From the NCBI RefSeq assembly GCF_002915175.1, contig NZ_NXEJ01000002.1:454858-518857 (forward strand): a DNA stretch of 64,000 nt, read 5' to 3'. How positions within the stretch are numbered: the first letter of the stretch is position 1; each line of letters starts with the position of its first letter. The notes under the pieces are model-generated. The model was not told where the DNA came from. It made no database searches and was given only the letters and a program-made list of their open reading frames with translations. The DNA comes from Agrobacterium rosae (GTDB lineage Bacteria > Pseudomonadota > Alphaproteobacteria > Rhizobiales > Rhizobiaceae). Positions 20,568 through 29,012 of this stretch are shown piece by piece. Made by a program: the position numbers and the translations under genes.

Positions 20568-20908
20568 ACAGCGTTACCCTGACCTATGCAGCGCTTGTCG
20601 CCGCCATTGTCTGTGAGGTCATTGGCACATCTTTCTTGCAGCAATCCCAACAGTTTACCCGGTGGGTGCCGACGCTTCTGATGGCCGTCTTTTACGGTGC
20701 GGCCTTTTATCTGCTGTCCATTACGCTGCGGACGATTCCTGTCGGGGTCGCCTATGCCATCTGGAGCGGACTTGGCATCGTGCTGATTTCAGCGGTGGGC
20801 TACGTGTTCTTCCGCCAGACGCTCGATCTCGCCGCGATGATCGGCCTCGGGCTGATTATCGCTGGCGTCTTGGTCGTGAACCTGTTTTCGAAGACCGTAG
20901 GGCACTAA
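20564..20908 (+). CDS. Small multidrug resistance (SMR) efflux protein
   Basis: A 114-residue inner-membrane protein with four transmembrane helices of the EmrE/QacE family. The essential proton/drug-binding Glu is in helix 1 (AALVAAIVCEVIGTSFLQQSQ), and helix 3 has the characteristic GVAYAIWSGLGIVLIS. SMR proteins work as antiparallel dimers and exchange cationic compounds or guanidinium for protons. The start overlaps the TetR gene, which is its likely regulator. A short hairpin follows the stop. Confidence 0.93.
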   Translation: MNSVTLTYAALVAAIVCEVIGTSFLQQSQQFTRWVPTLLMAVFYGAAFYLLSITLRTIPVGVAYAIWSGLGIVLISAVGYVFFRQTLDLAAMIGLGLIIAGVLVVNLFSKTVGH

Positions 20909-20925
20909 AGGGCCGCTTGGCCCTT
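20908..20925. terminator. Short hairpin between convergent genes
   Basis: A 7-base stem AAGGGCC/GGCCCTT with 4-base loop spans the 15-base gap between the SMR gene and the convergent hydroxyacid dehydrogenase gene. It is small and may act as a weak bidirectional terminator. Confidence 0.4.
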
Positions 20926-22060
20926 AACGTACCAGAATGCTGCTGTCCACATCGGTCAACAGACGCTTGCCGCACAGCGCCATGGTGATATCCATCTCCT
21001 TGCGGATGATTTCCAGCGCGGTTGTGACACCCTGCTTGCCGTCTGCGCCAAGGCCGTAAAGGAAGGGTCGGCCGATATAGGTGCCTTTGGCACCGAGCGC
21101 GATGGCTTTCAGCACGTCCTGACCCGAGCGAATACCACCATCCAAGTGGATTTCGATCTTGTCACCGACGGCATCGACAATCTTCGGCAGGATTTCGATG
21201 GAAGATAACGCGCCGTCCAGCTGGCGTCCGCCATGGTTGGAGACGATGATGGCGTCCGCACCGGTTCCGGCGGCAGCGATGGCATCTTCCTCATCCAGAA
21301 TACCCTTGAGGATCAGCTTGCCGCCCCAGCGTTCCTTGATCCATTCCACGTCTTTCCATGAGAGGCGCGGATCGAACTGTTCCGCCGTCCATGAGGAAAG
21401 CGACGACAGGTCGGACACGTTCTTTGCATGGCCGACGATATTGCCGAAGCTGCGGCGTTTGGTCTGCAACATGTCGAGGCACCATTGCGGGCGCGTCGCC
21501 ATCTGCCAGATGTGTTTGGGCGTGAATTTGGGTGGGGCGGAAAGCCCGTTGCGCAAATCCTTGTGCCGCTGGCCGAGAATCTGAAGGTCCAGTGTCAGCA
21601 CCAGCGCCGAGCATTTTGCGGCCTTGGCGCGGTCGATTAGATTGTTGACGAAGTCGCGGTCTTTCATCACGTAAAGCTGGAACCAGAACGGTCGCGATGT
21701 GACGGAGGCAACGTCTTCGATCGAGCAAATGCTCATCGTCGATAACGTGAAGGGAACGCCGAATTCCTCTGCCGCTTTTGCCGCCAGCATCTCGCCATCC
21801 GCATGCTGCATGCCGGTAAGACCGGTGGGAGACAGTGCCACGGGCATCGATACTTTTTCGCCGATCATCTCCGTCGCCAGCGAACGATCTGTCATATCCA
21901 CCAGCACCCGCTGACGAAGCTTGATCTTGGCAAAATCATCCTCGTTGGCGCGGTAGGTGCTTTCGGTCCATGCGCCACTGTCGGCGTAATCGAAGAACAT
22001 CTTTGGAACCCGGCGTTGTGCCTGTTTCTTTAGGTCAGCGATGGTCAGCGCTTTGCTCAT
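20924..22060 (-). CDS. FMN-dependent alpha-hydroxy-acid dehydrogenase (L-lactate dehydrogenase type)
   Basis: A 378-residue member of the FMN-dependent 2-hydroxyacid family (LldD, glycolate oxidase, mandelate dehydrogenase). It oxidises an L-2-hydroxy acid, most likely L-lactate, and passes electrons to the respiratory chain or oxygen. Key parts are FDYADSGAWTESTYRAN, SPTGLTGMQHADGE, LTLDLQILGQRHKDLRNG, the catalytic His/Arg in IVSNHGGRQLDG, and the phosphate-binding IHLDGGIRSGQDVLKA and GTYIGRPFLYGL. The start at 22060 (MSKALTIADLKKQ) fits the family better than an upstream ATG. It stands alone, without a permease. Confidence 0.88.
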   Translation of the reverse strand: MSKALTIADLKKQAQRRVPKMFFDYADSGAWTESTYRANEDDFAKIKLRQRVLVDMTDRSLATEMIGEKVSMPVALSPTGLTGMQHADGEMLAAKAAEEFGVPFTLSTMSICSIEDVASVTSRPFWFQLYVMKDRDFVNNLIDRAKAAKCSALVLTLDLQILGQRHKDLRNGLSAPPKFTPKHIWQMATRPQWCLDMLQTKRRSFGNIVGHAKNVSDLSSLSSWTAEQFDPRLSWKDVEWIKERWGGKLILKGILDEEDAIAAAGTGADAIIVSNHGGRQLDGALSSIEILPKIVDAVGDKIEIHLDGGIRSGQDVLKAIALGAKGTYIGRPFLYGLGADGKQGVTTALEIIRKEMDITMALCGKRLLTDVDSSILVR

Positions 22061-22326
22061 GGATGAAGCCTTCAAATTTGAATAACATCTTCACCTAACA
22101 TGCGAGTGTCATTTGTGACATCTGAATTGTCAGCTTTTCAGGTCAAAATTTGCGCAAAACCGCGCTGGCATCGGCCAGAACAATGTTGTGAAGCTGGATG
22201 CTTGATTTTTGGGGAAGTGTGGCACGTGGCAAACTTTTGCCACAAAATCTCCTTTTACGTGTCATGGAAAAATAAAATAGAAATAATTCTACCGAGGATG
22301 GTTTTAAAAGCTGATCGGAGCTGTTC

Positions 22327-22845
22327 ATGATTACAGTTTATTACTGGGCACCGCATATTTCTGCTTTAAATGTGGGGCATGCCTCTCTTGCCATCGGAGT
22401 GGGACAGGCGAAGGGTCTGGAAAGATATGTGAGTTGGTGGCCTGGGCCGGGCGAAAGCAGCTTGATCAAAGGCCAGCCGATATCGCTGCGAACATATGAA
22501 ATCGATGTAAAAGCAGAGGGAGGCCCTCCTGTAGGTACCGTATCTATCTCAGGTCTTGATGAAGCGCAGATGAAGCGTGCGTGGGACCATATGCTTGCCA
22601 ATAACCCACGCTATTCACTTCAGAGAAAAAATTGTGCCTGGACGGTGAAGAGCATCTTAGATGTCGGGACGGGTTACGATTTTGGTGCCGCCGCTTCGGA
22701 TTTCATCAATTTGCGGGTGGCTGGCGGTGTGTGGACGCCAAGAGCGGTATTCGAATATGCCAGGCTGCTCAAAAGTCGTTATGACAGCAAGGCCAAGCGG
22801 TTCGAAAACGCGACGAACGATGCCTATAATCTGCGGATCAGCTAG
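22327..22845 (+). CDS. Uncharacterised protein, possible permuted papain-fold enzyme
   Basis: A 172-residue protein with no signal peptide or membrane segment. I do not recognise a named family. The pattern NVGHASLAIG with His18, an aromatic SWWPGPGES segment, and RKNCAWTVKSIL with Cys103 resembles circularly permuted NlpC/P60 or LRAT-like enzymes, where His precedes Cys. If so it could be an amidase, peptidase or acyltransferase; similar layouts occur in some secreted effectors. The upstream 250 bases are markedly A+T-rich and no immunity gene is obvious. A strong terminator follows. Confidence 0.7.
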   Translation: MITVYYWAPHISALNVGHASLAIGVGQAKGLERYVSWWPGPGESSLIKGQPISLRTYEIDVKAEGGPPVGTVSISGLDEAQMKRAWDHMLANNPRYSLQRKNCAWTVKSILDVGTGYDFGAAASDFINLRVAGGVWTPRAVFEYARLLKSRYDSKAKRFENATNDAYNLRIS

Positions 22846-22879
22846 CATTTCAGTCCTATTTTTATACTGTCTTAAACGG

Positions 22880-22907
22880 AAAATGGGCGGCAAAAGCCGC
22901 CCATTTT
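22880..22907. terminator. Strong hairpin terminator between convergent genes
   Basis: A perfect 12-base inverted repeat (AAAATGGGCGGC and complement) with an AAAA loop lies between the orphan gene ending at 22845 and the chemoreceptor gene ending at 22927. The A/T-rich arm ends allow termination in both directions. Confidence 0.85.
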
Positions 22908-22926
22908 GTTCGTTCAAGCGCTAGGC

Positions 22927-24885
22927 TCAAAACTCTTCCCAGCTGTCCTGCGCAACGGCTGCAGCCGAACCACCACCACCGAACGCACCTGCGATCTTGC
23001 GGCCCAATGCGCGGGCCGGAGATGGTGCTGGTCTGGATGCGGCAGAGGCGGCGCGGACAGGTACCGCTGATGGAGCCGAGCGGCTGGCGCTTGCGCCATC
23101 ACCCAGATTGAAGCGTGACAGCAGCTGGTTGAGAGATGCCGCTTCCTTGGCAAGGCTGTGGCTGGCGGCGGTCGATTGCTCCACCATGGCGGCGTTCTGC
23201 TGCGTGCCCTGATCCATCGTGTTGACGGCGGTGTTGATTTCCTGGAGGCCGACCGACTGTTCGCGCGACGATTCCACGATCGCACCGATGTGGCGGTTGA
23301 TTTCCTGAACCTCGGTGACGATCACTTCCAGCGCACGACCGGTTTCGCCGACCAGATTGACGCCGGAGCGCACATGCTCGCCGGAGGTCGTGATCAGCGC
23401 CTTGATTTCCTTCGCAGCCTTGGCAGAGCGCTGTGCCAGTTCGCGCACTTCTTGGGCAACCACCGCAAAGCCCTTGCCCGCTTCACCGGCACGTGCCGCT
23501 TCGACACCCGCGTTCAAAGCCAGAAGGTTTGTCTGGAAGGCAATCTCATCGATGACGGAGATGATGTTGGTGATTTCGCCCGACGAGCGTTCGATCTCGT
23601 TCATGGCTGTTACGGCCTGGCGCACGACGGCACCGGACTTTTCTGCACCATCACGAGCCTTGGCAACGAGGTGACCGACTTCTTCGGCGCGGCTGCTGGA
23701 ATCCTTCACCGTGGTGGTGATCTCTTCCAGAGCAGCAGCCGTTTCCTCGACAGATGCGGCCTGCTGCTCTGTGCGCTTGGACAGGTCGTCGGCGGCAGAG
23801 CGGATTTCATTGGCACCGGCATCGATACCGCGGGCATTCTGTCCAACGGCACGCAGCGCGTCATTCAGATTGGCGACGGAGCCGTTGAAGTTGTTGCGCA
23901 GCGTATCGAGATGGGTAACGAACGGCGTATCGATGCGGTAGGCGACGTCACCTTCGGCAAGACGATCCAGACCCTTTGCCAGTTGATCGACGGCAAACTG
24001 GGTATCCGCCGCATCCTTGGTCTTTTGGGCTTCACGCTCGATGCGCTCCTTTTCGGACACACTGCGGTTTGCTTCGGTTTCCTGTTCGAGACGGATTTTC
24101 TCGAGAGCGTTATCGCGGAAGATAGAAACGGCCTGCGCCATCTGGCCAACTTCGTCCCTGCGATCCTGTCCATCGACGGGTGCTGCCGTCTGGCCCTGAG
24201 CCAGCGTCATCATGCGCTCACGCAGGTTGGCGATGGGCGTGGTGATGCCCTTGGCTGCAACGATCAGCGCTGCGATGATGCCGAGTGCAAAGCTGATGCC
24301 AACGACCATCAGAGACATGAAGATGGTGGAGTCCGTCTGGTCGGTGAGGGCATCACTTTGGGCACTTACATTTTTCGCCACGCCATCAAGAAAGCTCGCG
24401 AGTTCCACCGTCATCGGCTTGATCAGCGCATCGGCCTTTGCCAAAGTCGCTCTTGCCTGCTCGTCCTGATCTGCCTGACCGAACTGAACGGCCTGATCCG
24501 TCAGCGCAACGATTTCCTTGAGCCGAATTGTAAATGCATCGATTGCCGCGCTCTGCGCCGGGAGTTTATCCTTCGCCAATTGCAGGCGCATCATAAGTTT
24601 AGCTTTGGCATCGTTGTAGAAATCGAGAGTAGATTTGAAAGTGGGATCTTGCGATGGGTAAACGAGCAATTGATAGGCGCTGTAAGCGGTTGCGACGAGA
24701 TTTCGATTTGCTCTCGCAATATCGACAGATCCGCTGTTGTCCTTTGCGATAAAATCCGAATACGCCGTGTCCGACTGTTTATAGCGACTTGAAATGAAGA
24801 TCGAGGCTCCCAATCCAACGAGGCATAAAGGAATAATCAAAACCAATATTTTAGTGCGAATACTCGCATTTTTAAGAAACGACAT
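22927..24885 (-). CDS. Methyl-accepting chemotaxis protein with C-terminal CheR tether
   Basis: A 652-residue chemoreceptor. It has an N-terminal transmembrane helix (about 13-32), a helical periplasmic sensor (about 33-185), and a second transmembrane helix (about 188-210). Two HAMP-like segments follow, then the MA signalling domain whose tip contains the conserved EIAFQTNLLALNAGVEAARAGE. The protein ends in a linker rich in Ala/Ser/Pro and the sequence SWEEF, which fits the xWxxF tether for the CheR methyltransferase and CheB. The start at 24885 is chosen because GAGG lies 5 bases before it. An upstream in-frame ATG at 24930 lacks such support. Ligand unknown. Confidence 0.93.
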   Translation of the reverse strand: MSFLKNASIRTKILVLIIPLCLVGLGASIFISSRYKQSDTAYSDFIAKDNSGSVDIARANRNLVATAYSAYQLLVYPSQDPTFKSTLDFYNDAKAKLMMRLQLAKDKLPAQSAAIDAFTIRLKEIVALTDQAVQFGQADQDEQARATLAKADALIKPMTVELASFLDGVAKNVSAQSDALTDQTDSTIFMSLMVVGISFALGIIAALIVAAKGITTPIANLRERMMTLAQGQTAAPVDGQDRRDEVGQMAQAVSIFRDNALEKIRLEQETEANRSVSEKERIEREAQKTKDAADTQFAVDQLAKGLDRLAEGDVAYRIDTPFVTHLDTLRNNFNGSVANLNDALRAVGQNARGIDAGANEIRSAADDLSKRTEQQAASVEETAAALEEITTTVKDSSSRAEEVGHLVAKARDGAEKSGAVVRQAVTAMNEIERSSGEITNIISVIDEIAFQTNLLALNAGVEAARAGEAGKGFAVVAQEVRELAQRSAKAAKEIKALITTSGEHVRSGVNLVGETGRALEVIVTEVQEINRHIGAIVESSREQSVGLQEINTAVNTMDQGTQQNAAMVEQSTAASHSLAKEAASLNQLLSRFNLGDGASASRSAPSAVPVRAASAASRPAPSPARALGRKIAGAFGGGGSAAAVAQDSWEEF

Positions 24886-25131
24886 TTTTCCTCGCGGGTG
24901 ACGTATTACGGCGAACAGATGCCTCCTCAAGCCATGGCAATGCGGGACCCGTGGACGGGACCTTTCATGGGGGAGGGGAGTTCGCAGAAAATTGTAGCGG
25001 CATGACAGGATGGTATGCCGTCATGGCGACCGGGGAAAATTCTGTCTGCGATAGAACTAGATTGCTATAGTTTAAATATAATTAAATTTGTTTCCGTTGT
25101 TTGACGTTGTTACTCTTCAGTCTGATATAGA

Positions 25132-26439
25132 TTAAATAATACTTTTGGCTGCGCTGCCTGCAATATAAGTTTCTACTACAGTACGGTCGTCGCCCATGGT
25201 CAGCATGAGAAACAGTTCTTCCGTCAGGTTTCTGACGACTTCCATCTTGAGCGCCATGGCTGGCGTAGATGAGGCATTCAACACGGTTATGTCCGCATCC
25301 GTGCCAACGTCCAGCGTCCCGATTCGGTCTGCCATGGAGAGTGCTTCCGCATTGCCCAACGTCATCAGATACCAGCTTTCCAGCGGGTTCAGACGTTCTC
25401 CCAGCAATTGCTGGATCTTGTAGGCTTCGTCCATGGTGCGCAGCATGGAATAGCTCGATCCACCGCCAATATCCGTCGCAACGGCGATGCGGACCGGCTT
25501 TTCACGGCGTTGCAGTGCCTTCATCGGAAACAGGCCCGAGCCGATGAACAGGTTCGACGTCGGGCAGTGGACAGCCACCGCGCCGGTTTCTGACAGCACA
25601 TCCGCTTCACGATCCGACAGGTGAATGGCGTGCCCCAGCAGCGTCTTTTTGCCCATCAGGCCGTAACGGACATAGATATCGGTGTAGTCGATAGCGTCTG
25701 GATATAGCTCGCAGGTGTATTTGATCTCGTCCAGATTTTCGGAGAGGTGCGTCTGGATGAAGAGATCGGGAAATTCCTGAGCGAGAGCCTGTGCTGCTTC
25801 CATCTGCTTCGGTGTCGAGGTGATGGCGAAGCGCGGTGTGATGGCGACGTGGTTGCGGCCTTTGCCGTGCCAGTCGGCAATCACCTGACGCGTTTCGTCG
25901 TAGCCGAGTTCCGGCGTGTCCAGCAGACCTTGCGGGGCATTGCGGTCCATCATCACCTTGCCGCCCACCATCAGCATGTTGCGCTTCATGGCTTCTGCAA
26001 AGAAGGCGTCGGCGGACGTCTTGTGGACTGAGCAATAGGCAGCCGCCGTCGTGGTGCCGTGGCGGATCAGTTCATCATAGAAATGCGTGGCGATGCGCTG
26101 TGCATGCGCGCTTTCGACGAAGCGGCATTCCTCCGGGAAGGTGTAGGTATTGAGCCATTCCAGGAGATTGGCGGCATAGGAGCCTATGACCTGCATTTGC
26201 GGAAAATGCATGTGCAGATCGATGAGGCCCGGCACGATAAGGTGCGGACGGTGATCTTTTTCTTCGATGTCATCAGGCGCTGACTTGCGGATGTCGGCGT
26301 AGTCACCGATCGCACTGATTCTGCCGTCCTCGATCAGCAGACCGCCATCTTCGATGTAGACGTAACTGGCGGTGTCATCGATGGAATGCGGCGCGCGTTT
26401 GAAGCTCAAAAGACGTCCGCGCAGCAGAAGTATGCTCAT
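25132..26439 (-). CDS. guaD: Guanine deaminase
   Basis: A 435-residue amidohydrolase that deaminates guanine to xanthine. Zinc ligands are in VPGLIDLHMHFPQMQVIG, QTHLSENLDEIKYT and LGHAIHLSDRE, with the active-site Asp in VAVATDIGGGSSYSM. All are characteristic of GuaD. The open frame extends 73 codons upstream, but the start at 26439 (MSILLLRGRLLSF) is the normal one and gives a 4-base overlap with the puuD stop, indicating coupling. It feeds xanthine to the dehydrogenase encoded upstream in the same cluster. Confidence 0.94.
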   Translation of the reverse strand: MSILLLRGRLLSFKRAPHSIDDTASYVYIEDGGLLIEDGRISAIGDYADIRKSAPDDIEEKDHRPHLIVPGLIDLHMHFPQMQVIGSYAANLLEWLNTYTFPEECRFVESAHAQRIATHFYDELIRHGTTTAAAYCSVHKTSADAFFAEAMKRNMLMVGGKVMMDRNAPQGLLDTPELGYDETRQVIADWHGKGRNHVAITPRFAITSTPKQMEAAQALAQEFPDLFIQTHLSENLDEIKYTCELYPDAIDYTDIYVRYGLMGKKTLLGHAIHLSDREADVLSETGAVAVHCPTSNLFIGSGLFPMKALQRREKPVRIAVATDIGGGSSYSMLRTMDEAYKIQQLLGERLNPLESWYLMTLGNAEALSMADRIGTLDVGTDADITVLNASSTPAMALKMEVVRNLTEELFLMLTMGDDRTVVETYIAGSAAKSII

Positions 26440-27683
26440 TGTGTTTTTCCTTGCGACACGGCACTCTCGTACCATGCGGTCAGCACCTTGCGTTCTTGCG
26501 GCGTTATCGCCGTGATGTTGCCGGGGGGCATGGCATGGCTGCGGCCTGCCTGTAAATAAATTTCCCGTGCATGGGCTGCAATTTGTGCATCGGTTTCCAG
26601 TTTGACCGACTTTGGGGTGAAGGGAACGCCCTCCCACACCGGTTCTGCCGCATGGCACATGGAGCAGCGGCTTTGCACCACATCCCGCGCCGAGGCGAAA
26701 TGCACATCGGCTGCGAAAAGCTGCTGGGTTGGGGACAGCGTTGCAGCTTTCTCTGCCTGCTCACCCGTCAGTATCTTTGGCACGGTGGAGAGCCACATGA
26801 TGACGATGAAAATCAGTGCTGTGACCAGCCATGTCCATGTCGGTCTGCCCTTGCGGGCGTGGGTGGTGTTGAACCAGTGGCGGATCGTGACGCCCATGAG
26901 AAACACCAGAGCCGCGATGACCCAGTTGAACTGCGTCGCAAAGGCCAGCGGATAGTGGTTCGACAGCATGAAGAAGATGACGGGCAGCGTCAGGTAGTTG
27001 TTGTGAAGCGAGCGCTGCTTGGCGATGCGGCCATATTTCGGGTCCGGCGTGCGGCCCGCAATGAGGTCAGCGACGACGATCTTCTGGTTCGGAATGATGA
27101 TCATGAAGACGTTGGCCGACATGATGGTGGCGGTGAACGCACCCAGATGCAGGAAGGCCGCGCGGCCTGTAAACACCTGCGTATAACCCCAGGCCATCGC
27201 CACCAGCGCGATGTAAAGCACCGCCATCAGGCCCCAGGTGTTGTTGCCGATGGGCGACTTGCACAGCAGATCATAAAACACCCAGCCGACCGCCAGTGAG
27301 GCCAGCGACAGACAGATGGCCTGAAACTGCGTCAGTTCCAGCACGGAATGGTCGATGAGAAACAGATCCGCGCCGCCGTAATAGACGATGCAGAGCATAG
27401 CGAAACCGGAGAGCCACGTGGCGTAGCTTTCCCATTTGAACCATGTCAGGTGCTCCGGCATCTGCGCAGGCGCGACCAGATATTTCTGGATGTGATAAAA
27501 GCCGCCGCCATGCACTTGCCACTCTTCGCCATAAGCACCGGGCGGCATGTTCGGGCGCTTCACCAGCCCCAGATCGAGCGCGATGAAGTAGAAGGACGAG
27601 CCAATCCAGGCGATGGCGGTGATGACGTGCAACCAACGGACGGCAAAGGCCATCCATTCCCAAGCAATGGCATATTCGTACAT
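26436..27683 (-). CDS. puuD: Urate hydroxylase PuuD with C-terminal cytochrome c domain
   Basis: A 415-residue integral membrane urate oxidase. The N-terminal two thirds hold about eight transmembrane helices (MYEYAIAWEWMAFAVRWLHVITAIAWIG at the start), and the C-terminal third is a c-type cytochrome with heme motif C340-S-M-C343-H344. The enzyme converts urate to 5-hydroxyisourate and passes electrons to the respiratory chain instead of oxygen. Products continue through UraH and UraD, encoded at 15-18 kb. It overlaps guaD by 4 bases, and the upstream neighbour is a LysR regulator. Confidence 0.94.
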   Translation of the reverse strand: MYEYAIAWEWMAFAVRWLHVITAIAWIGSSFYFIALDLGLVKRPNMPPGAYGEEWQVHGGGFYHIQKYLVAPAQMPEHLTWFKWESYATWLSGFAMLCIVYYGGADLFLIDHSVLELTQFQAICLSLASLAVGWVFYDLLCKSPIGNNTWGLMAVLYIALVAMAWGYTQVFTGRAAFLHLGAFTATIMSANVFMIIIPNQKIVVADLIAGRTPDPKYGRIAKQRSLHNNYLTLPVIFFMLSNHYPLAFATQFNWVIAALVFLMGVTIRHWFNTTHARKGRPTWTWLVTALIFIVIMWLSTVPKILTGEQAEKAATLSPTQQLFAADVHFASARDVVQSRCSMCHAAEPVWEGVPFTPKSVKLETDAQIAAHAREIYLQAGRSHAMPPGNITAITPQERKVLTAWYESAVSQGKTQ

Positions 27684-27784
27684 TATGTTCCCCTGACGTT
27701 GCAGCGCACTGTGCGAGAAATTCGACCGTCAGAAAAGAGGGAACCTGCGAAACCGACAGATTTGTTGAGGGTAAACAGTGGCCT

Positions 27785-28678
27785 TCATGTCTCCGTCGGA
27801 AACTCCTCCTCCATCCACTCGCTGAACGCCTTGATCTTGGCGACCTTGCGGCGGCCTTCCTGATAGACGATCCAATAGTCATGCCCATCATTGCAGACCA
27901 GGTCGAAGGGTTGCAGCAGGCGGCCAGATGTTATCTCCTCGGCAAAGTGCACGGGATTGATGATGGCGACACCGTGACCCGCGAGGGCCGCCTGCGCTTC
28001 CAGATTCTGGATGCCGAAGTCGCTGCCGGTTCGGCTGTCGAGATCGGTTTCGGTGACACCCGCCTCTGCAAACCAGTGTTTCCACCAACGGTCATTGGGG
28101 CTGATGATGGGCAGTTTGAGAATATCAGATGGGTGTTTCAGCCCGCCGATAGTGGCCGCCAGCTTCGGGCTGACGACAGGTGCGAAATCCAGCCGCATGA
28201 TGCGACGACCAATCAGGCCCGGCCAATCGCCTTTGCCCCAGCGAATGCCGATATCGACATTGGTACGGGAAAAATCCACGATCTCGTTGGAGAGCGCCAG
28301 TTGCACCGAAATTTTAGGGTGACGCGCCTGGAAGACGCCCAGCCGTTTGGCCAACCATTGGTGCGCGAATGTCGTGGTGCAGGAGATGATCAGAACATCC
28401 GCCGTTCTATTGCGTGCTTCTTCCACGGCTGTCGCCAGAATGCCAAAAGCTTGCGAAGCCCGGCTGGCCAGCAATTCACCCGTCTGGGTCAGTTCCACCT
28501 GCCGTGGCTTGCGCAGAAACAGCGGTACGCCGACGAAGTCCTCCAGCAGTTTGATCTGGTAGCTGACTGCCGTCTGCGTCATACCCAGCTCTTCGCCAGC
28601 CTTGGTGAAACTCAGGTGACGGGCGGCACTTTCCAGCACGCGCATGGCATTCAAAGGCACGTTGCGGGATAGTTTCAT
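27785..28678 (-). CDS. LysR family regulator (GcvA-like), probable purine-catabolism regulator
   Basis: A 297-residue LysR-type regulator. The N-terminal helix-turn-helix is LSFTKAGEELGMTQTAVSYQIKLLEDFVGVPLFLRKPRQVELTQTGELL in outline, with the NAMRVLESAARHLSF start typical of the GcvA branch. The effector-binding domain begins near residue 95 (DVLIISCTTTFAHQWLAKRLG). The frame is open further upstream to 28852, but MKLSRNVPLNAMRV at 28678 is the normal start; 28699 is another option. It is located between xdhC and puuD on the same strand, so it probably controls these genes with a purine intermediate as effector. Effector unknown. Confidence 0.88.
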   Translation of the reverse strand: MKLSRNVPLNAMRVLESAARHLSFTKAGEELGMTQTAVSYQIKLLEDFVGVPLFLRKPRQVELTQTGELLASRASQAFGILATAVEEARNRTADVLIISCTTTFAHQWLAKRLGVFQARHPKISVQLALSNEIVDFSRTNVDIGIRWGKGDWPGLIGRRIMRLDFAPVVSPKLAATIGGLKHPSDILKLPIISPNDRWWKHWFAEAGVTETDLDSRTGSDFGIQNLEAQAALAGHGVAIINPVHFAEEITSGRLLQPFDLVCNDGHDYWIVYQEGRRKVAKIKAFSEWMEEEFPTET

Positions 28679-28781
28679 GGATAAGTTCTCTTTATCCATT
28701 TGATCAGAAGTTTCATTGGTTTTTCCATGAAAACAGGTGCATTTCTTCTCCATAGCATCAAAAGAACTTTGGAGAAATGAT

Positions 28782-29012
28782 ATGCGTACAGCCGCTTTCA
28801 GCGTCTGGCCACGGCTATTTGCGCGTGCCTGGAGTTTGGACTGGTTTTCCAAGACATCGGCCCAGGTGAGTCCGTCTCAGCAAGACGAAATGCACGACCA
28901 CATCAAGCGTGATCTTGGCCTGCTGGATGGTCGCGATCAGATCGGTGCGGGGCGGGTGCGCCAAAGCGATGAATTGCGTGAAGCACTTCGGCTGCTACCA
29001 AGGTCGCTATGA
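28782..29012 (+). CDS. Small DUF1127-like protein overlapping xdhC
   Basis: A 76-residue protein whose middle (DEMHDHIKRDLGLLDGRDQ) resembles the DUF1127 signature around RDxGL. The start ATG at 28782 has GGAGA 6 bases upstream, a convincing ribosome-binding site. DUF1127 proteins in alphaproteobacteria include small RNA-binding and phosphate/carbon regulators. It is divergent from the LysR gene and its last 110 bases run antisense to the 3' end of xdhC. The tail beyond the signature (QIGAGRVRQSDELREALRL) could be an extension read through the xdhC region. Function not established. Confidence 0.6.
   Translation: MRTAAFSVWPRLFARAWSLDWFSKTSAQVSPSQQDEMHDHIKRDLGLLDGRDQIGAGRVRQSDELREALRLLPRSL

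Noticed and set aside
23158-24792. Long plus-strand frame (544 codons) opposite the chemoreceptor gene
   Set aside because: It is antisense to an unambiguous MCP with full signalling domain; the predicted peptide is rich in Arg/His/Gly/Asp as shadow frames are, and has no domain.
26440-26658. N-terminal extension of guanine deaminase
   Set aside because: The extra 73 residues are Cys/Gly/Arg-rich, lie over the puuD 3' end in another frame and lack homology in style to GuaD.
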